A DNA stretch of 10,567 bases from contig DATMLF010000198.1 of the NCBI GenBank assembly GCA_035570595.1, positions 1-10,567 of the forward strand, read 5' to 3'. The notes under the pieces were generated by a model. It worked only from the letters and a program-made list of their open reading frames with translations, was not told the origin of the DNA and made no database searches. This document shows, piece by piece, positions 1-5,633 of the stretch. Source of the DNA: AP-15 sp035570595 (lineage in GTDB: Bacteria > Pseudomonadota > Alphaproteobacteria > ATCC43930 > CGMCC-115725). The position numbers were made by a program, and so were the translations under genes. Numbering within the stretch: the stretch's first letter is position 1; each line of letters begins with the position of its first letter.

Positions 1-785
1 AGCGAACCGGGCAATTTCTCGGTAATGCCGTAAGCCGTTGGCCATCCCTTGCCGGGCAGATGGCAGGTGCCAAAGATCAAGTCGATGACCGGCAGCATCG
101 AGGCGAAGTTGCGGTCGCGCGGGGCCGCCGACGTGTGATGCCAGTGATGGAAAGCCGGCGTTGAGATCACCCATTCCAGAGGGCCCAGCCGCCAGCGCAA
201 ATTGGCGTGAATCAAAAAGCCCCACATCGTGACGGCCAAGACAAGCAGCGCCGAGACCGCGCCACCCGATGGGGTCAGCGGGGTCGCCAGCCCGAGCAAG
301 TACACCGGGACCAGCCCGCACAACCGGGTGAATACATTGTCGAGCGGATGGGATCGGGCGCTGAGTAGAAAATACAATTCCGCCGGGTGATGGTGAACGC
401 AATGGAAGCGCCACAGGAACGGGATCTCATGCGACCAGCGGTGGCCCCAATAGAAGCCGACCTCGCCGACAATCAGCGCCGCCACGGCGCGCGCCCAAAT
501 CGGCCAGGCCGCGACCGCGGCATGCACGCGATAGGGGACGATGGCGTGGGCGCCGAGCACCACCAGCGCCAGGAGCGGGGTCAGGAGCAGGCTCGGCACC
601 AAGCCGCTTACGAAATAAAAGCCGACATCGCTGGCGAGGCCCTTGCGCAGGATTTTTCGTGGGTGCAGCGCGAACAAGCGCTCCAGCGGCAGGAATACAA
701 CACTGAGCAGCAGCAGCCACGCACAAAGCCTGACTACGCTGATCACGAAAGCCTGGAGATGCTGATAGTTGATAAATACGGACAA
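1..785 (-). CDS. Sterol desaturase / fatty acid hydroxylase family membrane protein (3' end outside window)
   Basis: The frame is open from a TTG at 785 to the window edge, giving about 261 residues with the C-terminus missing. It belongs to the fatty acid hydroxylase superfamily (PF04116), membrane di-iron oxygenases that hydroxylate or desaturate lipids or sterols. The three histidine clusters are visible: HRWSH at residues 115-119, HCVHH at 128-132 and HHWHH at 213-217, each placed beside hydrophobic segments as the family requires. The N-terminus is hydrophobic (about 14-38), with further membrane spans near 60-82, 90-113 and 155-195. The start is chosen because AAGGGA lies 7 nt upstream of the TTG and an in-frame stop (TAA) follows shortly upstream; a GTG at 746 is the alternative. 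A TATAAT at 805-810 suggests its own promoter. The substrate is unknown. Family call is firm; start codon is moderate. Confidence 0.9.
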   Translation of the reverse strand, partial: MSVFINYQHLQAFVISVVRLCAWLLLLSVVFLPLERLFALHPRKILRKGLASDVGFYFVSGLVPSLLLTPLLALVVLGAHAIVPYRVHAAVAAWPIWARAVAALIVGEVGFYWGHRWSHEIPFLWRFHCVHHHPAELYFLLSARSHPLDNVFTRLCGLVPVYLLGLATPLTPSGGAVSALLVLAVTMWGFLIHANLRWRLGPLEWVISTPAFHHWHHTSAAPRDRNFASMLPVIDLIFGTCHLPGKGWPTAYGITEKLPGS

Positions 786-792
786 AATCGCG

Positions 793-810
793 TCCCTTGG
801 TTAGATTATA
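793..810 (-). promoter_or_regulatory. Candidate -10 box and Shine-Dalgarno for the sterol desaturase gene
   Basis: On the minus strand a perfect TATAAT (810 to 805) is followed by AAGGGA (798 to 793) and a TTG start at 785. No good -35 hexamer is seen 16-18 nt upstream and there is no extended TG motif. If this -10 is used, transcription would begin near 798 and the leader would be only about 13 nt, with the Shine-Dalgarno at its very 5' end. The promoter assignment is therefore tentative; the ribosome binding site is better supported. Confidence 0.4.
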
Positions 811-833
811 ACGTTTAAGTAGCACCAGCACCC

Positions 834-853
834 GGGCGGGACAAGTCCCGTCC
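834..853 (-). terminator. Hairpin downstream of the PEP-CTERM gene
   Basis: GGGCGGGA and TCCCGTCC flank a CAAG loop, forming an 8-bp stem with one imperfect pair (G-U when read on plus, A-C on minus). It sits 21 nt past the stop of the PEP-CTERM gene and before the promoter-like box of the next gene. No T-run follows on the minus strand, so intrinsic termination is not certain; it may simply stabilise the mRNA 3' end. Confidence 0.35.
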
Positions 854-874
854 AGGTGCGTTAACCGCGGGTGA

Positions 875-1711
875 TCAGGTCGCGAGATTGCTCTTGCGGC
901 GGCGGAGCATATGCCCGCCGAGCCCGAGAAGGCCGGCGCCAAGCAGCGACAGCGTCGTCGGCTCCGGCACGGTCGGCGTCGTATTTACGCCTTCGAGGAA
1001 CACCGTCGGCGGCTGATTGACCGTGCTCCCGCGGTCACCCCACGCCAGGAACGTCAGCACCGCGGTCCCGTGGTTGAGGTCCGAACTCGTTGGCGTAAAG
1101 GCCAGAGTGACAGAATTCCAATCGACGTTCCCCTCGGACGGGGTGTTCATAAGTGTCGAATCTTGTTCCAGATTATCCGCAGTGCCGGTAACCGTGCACG
1201 GTGAATGCGAGCAGTCCACACCGATCCCGCCTACGCCCAGAAACACCTTCCACTGCTCGGTGGTGTCGCCGCTAAATCCGATTTGCTGACCGGCTGCCTG
1301 CTGAAACTGGAGGTCGTAGGTCGTGCCCGCCGTCAGACCCGTGATGGTCTGCATGATCGTGCTCTCGTACTGGGGGTTGCCGTCCGCCTGATAGAAGTTG
1401 GTGCCGGCCGGCACGGTGTCCGAGAAGGTGCCATAGACCCCGTAGATATTGCCATTCGACTGATTGGAATAGCCTTCGGAGCCTTGCTGACCGACATAGA
1501 TCAGGTTGGCGTTTTCCGCGACCGAACCGATGGACCAGCCGGTCGGATCGGCGTGCGTGAAAAAGTCCTTCGGCGGCGTGAACGTGCCGCTGAAAGTATT
1601 GAACTGAAGGTTCGTGACCGGCAGCACCGCGGCTGCCTCGGCCGCACCGGCCAAGCCGAGTGACAAGCCGACGCCGGTGAGAGCGATGGCGGCTGATTTG
1701 CGCAACAACAT
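875..1711 (-). CDS. PEP-CTERM sorting-domain exported protein
   Basis: A 278-residue secreted protein. Residues 1 to about 26 form a Sec signal peptide (MLLRK, a hydrophobic Ala/Leu/Gly core, then an AEA cleavage-type site). The last 31 residues are a textbook PEP-CTERM tripartite signal: VPEP at 248-251, a Leu/Gly-rich transmembrane segment, then a basic RRRK cluster. By family knowledge this tail is recognised and cleaved by an exosortase (EpsH/XrtA type), usually in bacteria that make exopolysaccharide. The body is rich in Thr, Ser, Gly and Asn, is predicted beta-rich, and contains a short Cys-x5-Cys pair (DCSHSPC). It resembles the carbohydrate-binding-like bodies of other PEP-CTERM proteins but no named domain is certain. 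The start is well supported by AAGGAG at 1718-1723, six nt before the ATG. No exosortase is in this window, so the processing enzyme must be encoded elsewhere. Regulation appears sigma-54 dependent. Confidence 0.9.
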   Translation of the reverse strand: MLLRKSAAIALTGVGLSLGLAGAAEAAAVLPVTNLQFNTFSGTFTPPKDFFTHADPTGWSIGSVAENANLIYVGQQGSEGYSNQSNGNIYGVYGTFSDTVPAGTNFYQADGNPQYESTIMQTITGLTAGTTYDLQFQQAAGQQIGFSGDTTEQWKVFLGVGGIGVDCSHSPCTVTGTADNLEQDSTLMNTPSEGNVDWNSVTLAFTPTSSDLNHGTAVLTFLAWGDRGSTVNQPPTVFLEGVNTTPTVPEPTTLSLLGAGLLGLGGHMLRRRKSNLAT

Positions 1712-1717
1712 GGGTAA

Positions 1718-1723
1718 CTCCTT
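1718..1723 (-). promoter_or_regulatory. Strong Shine-Dalgarno of the PEP-CTERM gene
   Basis: AAGGAG on the minus strand lies six nt upstream of the ATG at 1711. It fixes the start codon and implies efficient translation; it is among the best ribosome binding sites in the window. Confidence 0.8.
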
Positions 1724-1796
1724 AACTCGAGCGCTACGTGATCATTGGTCGGCGAGGCCAGTGACGACGGCACGGCCAACTCGGATCGGCTCGCAT

Positions 1797-1814
1797 CCAG
1801 CAATAGGCATGCCA
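1797..1814 (-). promoter_or_regulatory. Sigma-54 (RpoN) -24/-12 promoter of the PEP-CTERM gene
   Basis: The minus strand reads TGGCATGCCTATTGCT. Against the consensus TGGCACG-N4-TTGCW only one base differs (T for C), and the invariant GG and GC dinucleotides are exactly 10 nt apart. The predicted transcription start is near 1789, giving a leader of about 78 nt to the ATG at 1711. The location, upstream of a PEP-CTERM gene, is where such a promoter is expected: PEP-CTERM/exosortase systems in Proteobacteria are known to co-occur with RpoN and the PrsK/PrsR sensor-regulator pair. The motif is seen directly; the use of the promoter is inferred. Confidence 0.65.
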
Positions 1815-1875
1815 CCAGGAGACTCTGTTGATTTATAAAAATATTCGTGCTTAAAGATATTAACTTGCTGACTAA

Positions 1876-1892
1876 TACACTCTATAGGTGTA
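1876..1892. promoter_or_regulatory. Dyad TACAC-N7-GTGTA, candidate enhancer site
   Basis: A perfect 5-bp inverted repeat with a 7-nt centre lies about 87-103 bp upstream of the predicted sigma-54 transcription start, in the range where bacterial enhancer-binding proteins bind. Between it and the promoter is a strongly AT-rich stretch (about 1829-1875) in an otherwise GC-rich window, suitable for DNA bending. No exact IHF consensus was found. The regulator is unknown; a PrsR-like activator would be the natural candidate. Confidence 0.35.
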
Positions 1893-2485
1893 AACGGCGC
1901 CGACGGGGAAACCCTGGTTGGTGGCGCGGCAAATACCCGCCGACCAATTAGCGCTGCGACCGGAAAACCATTATGGATGAAAGGGTAACACCGCTGCGCG
2001 GCAGCCGTTCGGCGGGGATGGCGGGGGGCGGGATGCGACAATGACCTGTAAAAAATGCTGACAGTCGCGCGTCAATGCACGGCACCCGGACCAGACCGCC
2101 ACGGCATTTCTCGACCCACATCAATTCGCCGACCCGGCATCGAGGCGCGAGCCGAAGGTAGATCGCCCGCCTTGCCTCGGAGGCCGATTGCCCCGGAGGC
2201 CGAAGCATTCGCTCGGGCGTTATTCTGCGACCGCGCCGATTCGCCGAAACTGCATCGGGCGGCCTCGCGCACGCCGGGGCCGCCTCGGTTCTGGCACGGC
2301 CCTCGGAACGGTGCAACCGGCCGCTGATCCCCCGCAACTGCGCGCGCGACCTGGCGAACCGGGGTCGGCGCGCGCTCAACCCGCTCTCGATCCTTGGCTG
2401 TCCTCGCTCAACCGTGGTATCCGCGCACCCGTGACAAGGCCGGGCATAAGACCAAGCCCGCCAACCAAGCACAGCGACGTGCCGG
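1893..2485. other. Long non-coding stretch between divergent genes
   Basis: About 590 bases hold no ORF with a recognisable protein: the open frames here are GC-driven, overlap each other on both strands and show Arg/Pro/Ala-rich nonsense. One imperfect inverted repeat is seen at 1918-1947 (TTGGTGGCG against CGCCGACCAA, one-base bulge). The promoter of the lytic transglycosylase gene should lie here or just upstream, but no convincing -35/-10 pair was recognised. The stretch could be a decayed gene or a long regulatory region; the sequence alone does not decide. Confidence 0.4.
1918..1947. repeat. Imperfect inverted repeat in the intergenic region
   Basis: TTGGTGGCG at 1918-1926 pairs with CGCCGACCAA at 1938-1947, leaving one bulged base and an 11-nt loop. 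It lies on the distal side of the AT-rich sigma-54 region. It could be a protein-binding site or an RNA hairpin; neither is supported by further signal. Confidence 0.3.
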
Positions 2486-4234
2486 ATGGGTTTTTCGACC
2501 AGATTTGACGGATTGCGCCGAGGCGGGTCGATTGTCTCGCGACGGCTTTTGTCGATGCTGCTGCTGTTGAGCGCGCTGCTGCCCACGGCGTGCGGCCGCC
2601 CTGGCGGATATGGATACACCGAATACGGCGCCCCGCCTTACAACGCGGGCGGCGAAAGCGCGTCCTTGGCGCCGTCACACTACTACCCGCCGCCCGGCCC
2701 GCCGGACGACCCCTGGGGCCCCTACATCCGTGAAGCCGCCGGCCGGTACAGCGTGCCCGAGCAGTGGGTCCGCGCGGTGATGCAGCAGGAATCGGGCGGC
2801 CAGGAGCAGGCGGTCTCGCCGGTCGGGGCGATGGGGCTGATGCAGGTCATGCCGGGAACCTATGAGGGGCTGCGGGCGCGCTACGGGCTCGGCGACGACC
2901 CGTACGACCCGCACAACAACATCCTCGCCGGCACCGCCTACATCCGCGAGATGTACGACCGTTTTGGCGCACCGGGGTTTCTCGCCGCCTATAACGCCGG
3001 GCCCGACCGGGTCGACAGCTATCTGGCGGGCGCCGGCGAGCTGCCGGATGAAACGGTCAACTATCTCGCCGCCGTCACCCCGAACCTCGGCGACGCCGTG
3101 CCATTGTCGGGGCCGCTCTCACGGTACGCCGCGGCCCGCCCGGCCGGGAGCGTCGGATATTCGCCGAGTGCCGCGAGCCTCGCGGCCGGCTGCGACCTCA
3201 GCGCCGCCTACGATCCGAACCACCCCTGCACGTCGCTGATGCGGGCGGCGTCGGCACCCGCCCCGTTCCAGACCGCCTTCGTCCCGCAAACCGGGGCAAA
3301 CGGCTGCGACCTCAGCGCCGCCTACGACCCGAGCCATCCGTGCACCTCGGCCGGAACCGTCGTCGCCTCCGCCGCAGCGCCCGCGCCCGTCGCGGCGGCG
3401 CCGCAACCAGCGGCCGTCCAGGTGGCGGCCGCCGCCGCCCCGGTCCAAACGGCATTCGCCCAGCAATCTGCGGCGAACGGCTGCGACCTCAGCGCCGCCT
3501 ATGACCCGAGCCACCCGTGCACCTCGGCCGGAACCGTCGCCGCCTCGGCCGCGGCGCCCGCGACACCGGCCGCAGCGCCACCGCAACGGGCGCCGGTCCA
3601 GATGGCGGCAGCTGGCGGCTGCGACATCGGCGCCGCCTACAACTCGAATGACCCATGCAGCTCGGCCGGGCCGGTGGCGACGGCGCCCCCGGCGGCGATT
3701 ACGGCCCCGGCTCCGCTTGCTCAGCCCATCCAGCCCGCGATCCCGAGCGCGCAGCCGCGCCTCCAGCTGGCCTCGGCGGAGGGCTGCGATCCGACTGGCG
3801 CCTTCGACCCCGACCGGCCATGCAACCCGGCGACAAGCTCGGCGCCGCCGGCGGCGGCTGAGCCGGCTTACCTGGCGCCGGCCATCACCGGCTCGCGGAC
3901 CGCGGCGCCTTCGCCGCCGCCGGGCCGCCCGGTCGCGACAGCCTTCGCCGCCACCGGAGCGCATGTGCTGGCGCTTCCCAACCGCGACTGGGCGATCCAG
4001 GTTGGCGCCTTTGCCAACCCGCGGCTCGCCCGCGCGGTGGCCGAGGGCGCGCGCGCCGAGGCGCCCGACCAGCTGCGCGCCGCGACCTTGGCGCTGCCGC
4101 CGACGCCCAGCGGCGGTTCGCTGCTTTATCGGGCGCGGCTTGCCCATCTGTCGGCAAGCGCGGCCTCGGACGCCTGCTGGCGGCTCAACCAGCGCCAGCT
4201 GCCCTGCGTCGTCGTCCAGCCGAGCCGCTCCTGA
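2486..4234 (+). CDS. Lytic transglycosylase with SLT domain, Cys-repeat linker and C-terminal SPOR domain
   Basis: A 582-residue envelope protein predicted to cleave peptidoglycan glycan strands between MurNAc and GlcNAc. The N-terminus has a basic region, a hydrophobic core (about 21-33) and LPTAC ending at Cys36, a slightly atypical lipobox suggesting a lipoprotein. The SLT domain spans about 76-195: catalytic Glu102 in QQESGG, GLMQVMPGT at 117-125 and AAYNAGP at 167-173, all family hallmarks. A long Ala/Pro-rich linker (about 235-498) carries five GCDxxxAYDPxxPC-type repeats. The C-terminus, from about 501 (DWAIQVGAF), is a SPOR domain, known to bind glycan stripped of stem peptides at division sites. 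The ATG at 2486 has only a weak ribosome binding site; a TTG at 2513 is possible. It is convergent with the MFS gene. The two enzyme domains are sure; the linker function is unknown. Confidence 0.92.
   Translation: MGFSTRFDGLRRGGSIVSRRLLSMLLLLSALLPTACGRPGGYGYTEYGAPPYNAGGESASLAPSHYYPPPGPPDDPWGPYIREAAGRYSVPEQWVRAVMQQESGGQEQAVSPVGAMGLMQVMPGTYEGLRARYGLGDDPYDPHNNILAGTAYIREMYDRFGAPGFLAAYNAGPDRVDSYLAGAGELPDETVNYLAAVTPNLGDAVPLSGPLSRYAAARPAGSVGYSPSAASLAAGCDLSAAYDPNHPCTSLMRAASAPAPFQTAFVPQTGANGCDLSAAYDPSHPCTSAGTVVASAAAPAPVAAAPQPAAVQVAAAAAPVQTAFAQQSAANGCDLSAAYDPSHPCTSAGTVAASAAAPATPAAAPPQRAPVQMAAAGGCDIGAAYNSNDPCSSAGPVATAPPAAITAPAPLAQPIQPAIPSAQPRLQLASAEGCDPTGAFDPDRPCNPATSSAPPAAAEPAYLAPAITGSRTAAPSPPPGRPVATAFAATGAHVLALPNRDWAIQVGAFANPRLARAVAEGARAEAPDQLRAATLALPPTPSGGSLLYRARLAHLSASAASDACWRLNQRQLPCVVVQPSRS
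3188..3829 (+). repeat. Five Cys-bracketed repeats GCDxxxAYDPxxPC inside the lytic transglycosylase
   Basis: Repeats start at nt 3188, 3302, 3479, 3617 and 3782, which are residues 235, 273, 332, 378 and 433. Each has the pattern Gly-Cys-Asp, then Ala-Tyr/Phe, Asp/Asn, Pro or Ser, and closes with Pro-Cys, so two cysteines are separated by 11 residues. The first three are almost identical (GCDLSAAYDP); the last two have diverged. Spacers are Ala/Pro/Val-rich and vary from 22 to 43 residues. Repeats 2 and 3 with the sequence around them are nearly identical in DNA as well, indicating a recent tandem duplication. In the periplasm each pair could form a small disulfide loop. Confidence 0.85.
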
Positions 4235-4235
4235 G

Positions 4236-4260
4236 GCTCCTGACCCGCGGGCGAGGGAGC
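4236..4260. terminator. Hairpin between convergent genes
   Basis: GCTCC and GGAGC flank an internal CCCGCGGG palindrome in the 37-nt gap between the transglycosylase stop and the MFS stop. The position suits a shared bidirectional terminator, but no T-run is present on either side, so the call rests on position and symmetry only. Confidence 0.3.
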
Positions 4261-4271
4261 TGCGCGCGCGG

Positions 4272-5492
4272 CTATTCGGCGGGCGCGGCCACCACCGGGC
4301 GACGGAAGCGGACGCGGGCGCCGCCGGCGCATAGGAGGCTCGCCATCAACAGCGAGGCCACGACGACCAGCACCAGCTGCGGGTGTCCGGAGTCGATGAT
4401 CATGCCGTACGGCACCGGCATGATGGCACCGCCCAGCGACATCCCCGAGCTGACAAACCCGAACACCTTGCCGATCTGACCCGGGGGTGCCGCGTCCTTG
4501 ACCATCACGTCGCGCGGGGTGCGGCTGGCGCCGGTCATGACCCCGCCGACAAACAGCACCGCCACGGTCATGATTTGGGCCATCGGCACGACCCCGACCC
4601 ACAGCAGGACCGCGGCCGCGCCGGTGGTCAAGACGACGACGAACGGCAGATGGCGCTCGGTCCGGTCGGCGACCCAGCCGCCGAGCAGGACGCCGCAGAT
4701 CGAGCCGACCATCCAGCCGGTCAATGCCGACGAGGCGGCGGCGACCGGGACGCCGTGCGCCCGATGCAGGACCGTGATCAGCCAGGACTGGATGCCGGCC
4801 CCGGCCGCCGACGACACCATGAAGAACGCAAAGAACATCATGACCGAACGGCTCAGCAGCATCCGCATGCCGACGGACGCCGCGACGGCGGCGTGCTGCC
4901 GAGGCTCGCGGCGCTGCTCGACCAGGATGCGGCTCTGCCACAGGATTGTCAGCACGACCGGCACGCCCAGCAGCCCGACCAGCATCAACGCGCCGCGCCA
5001 GCCGAGAGCGAGGCTCAGCGCCGCGGTCGCGGGCGGCGCCACGGCAAACCCGATGTTGCCTACAAAGGTGTGGAAGGCGAACGACCGGCCGAGCCGGGCG
5101 CGGTCGATCGAGCCGCTGAGGATCGAATAGTCGGCCGGGTGGATGACCGAGTTGCCGATCCCCGACAACAGCGCCAGCCCGACGATCTGCCAATACGAGG
5201 TGGCAAACGCCATCGCCGACACCGACAGCGCCATCGTCGCGGTGCCGGCGACGAGAAACGGCCGCGCCCCGTAGCGGTCGACGAGAAACCCCATCGGCGT
5301 CTGAAACAGTCCGGTCGAGGCCGACATGACTGCCATCGCGAGGCCCAGCTCGGCGAACGACACGTGAAAGGTCTTCTGCCAGGCGATGAACACCGGCGGC
5401 AGGCAGAGCTGATAGTAATGCGACAGGAAATGGCCGGTGCCGAGCAGCGCGTTGACCCGGGTGGCGCGACTGAATGCCGGAAATTTGAGCAT
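4272..5492 (-). CDS. Major facilitator superfamily (MFS) transporter
   Basis: About 406 residues with the twelve-helix hydrophobic pattern and length of a typical MFS permease of the inner membrane. The signature loop between helices 2 and 3 reads GFLVDRYGAR (residues 68-77, motif A), and the equivalent loop of the second half reads GGWVADRTERH. A further conserved-looking GASRTPRDVMVKDA stretch sits near the helix 10-11 region. The N-terminal GHFLSHYYQLCLPP motif is like fosmidomycin-resistance-type and related MFS proteins, but the substrate cannot be assigned. The start is uncertain: ATG at 5492 is preferred over a TTG at 5507, though neither has a good Shine-Dalgarno. It lies 134 nt downstream of the GT-C-like gene on the same strand, so co-transcription is possible. 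Confidence 0.88.
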   Translation of the reverse strand: MLKFPAFSRATRVNALLGTGHFLSHYYQLCLPPVFIAWQKTFHVSFAELGLAMAVMSASTGLFQTPMGFLVDRYGARPFLVAGTATMALSVSAMAFATSYWQIVGLALLSGIGNSVIHPADYSILSGSIDRARLGRSFAFHTFVGNIGFAVAPPATAALSLALGWRGALMLVGLLGVPVVLTILWQSRILVEQRREPRQHAAVAASVGMRMLLSRSVMMFFAFFMVSSAAGAGIQSWLITVLHRAHGVPVAAASSALTGWMVGSICGVLLGGWVADRTERHLPFVVVLTTGAAAVLLWVGVVPMAQIMTVAVLFVGGVMTGASRTPRDVMVKDAAPPGQIGKVFGFVSSGMSLGGAIMPVPYGMIIDSGHPQLVLVVVASLLMASLLCAGGARVRFRRPVVAAPAE

Positions 5493-5611
5493 CCGGAGAT
5501 GCTGCAATAAACCGCGGGGCCGGTCGAGCGGGAAACCGGGGGTTGGCCTTCCTTTCGCGCGCGGCAGGTTTGCTGAAATCGCGTCTCGGCGACCTCCGCG
5601 GCCCTGGCCGG

Positions 5612-5633
5612 CCGCCTGAGCGGTGCTCAGCGG
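5612..5633 (-). terminator. Hairpin overlapping the stop codon of the GT-C-like gene
   Basis: CTGAGC-GGT-GCTCAG is a perfect 6-bp stem with a 3-nt loop (5616-5630), extended by CCG/CGG around a bulged C. The stop codon (5627-5629) is inside the stem. No T-run follows on the minus strand. It could be an mRNA-end structure separating this gene from the MFS gene. Confidence 0.3.

Noticed and set aside
427..942. 171-residue minus-strand open frame near the left end
   Set aside because: It is out of frame with the sterol desaturase, whose three histidine boxes are in the other frame.
1860..1888. Plus-strand TTAACT-N17-TATAGG as a sigma-70 promoter
   Set aside because: Each hexamer matches at only four positions in AT-rich DNA, and the nearest plus-strand gene starts about 600 bp away.
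2286..2306. CTGGCACG on the plus strand upstream of the lytic transglycosylase gene, as a possible second sigma-54 site
   Set aside because: The -24 half is perfect but the -12 half reads TCGG in place of TTGC, losing the invariant GC, and it lies about 190 bp from the gene.
1948..2619. Minus-strand open frame of 223 residues in the intergenic region
   Set aside because: Low-information Arg/Pro/Ala composition, no motif, no ribosome binding site, and it overlaps the start of the transglycosylase gene.
3119..4147. Long minus-strand open frame opposite the lytic transglycosylase
   Set aside because: Arg/Gly-rich shadow of a high-GC gene; the plus-strand frame has clear SLT and SPOR motifs.
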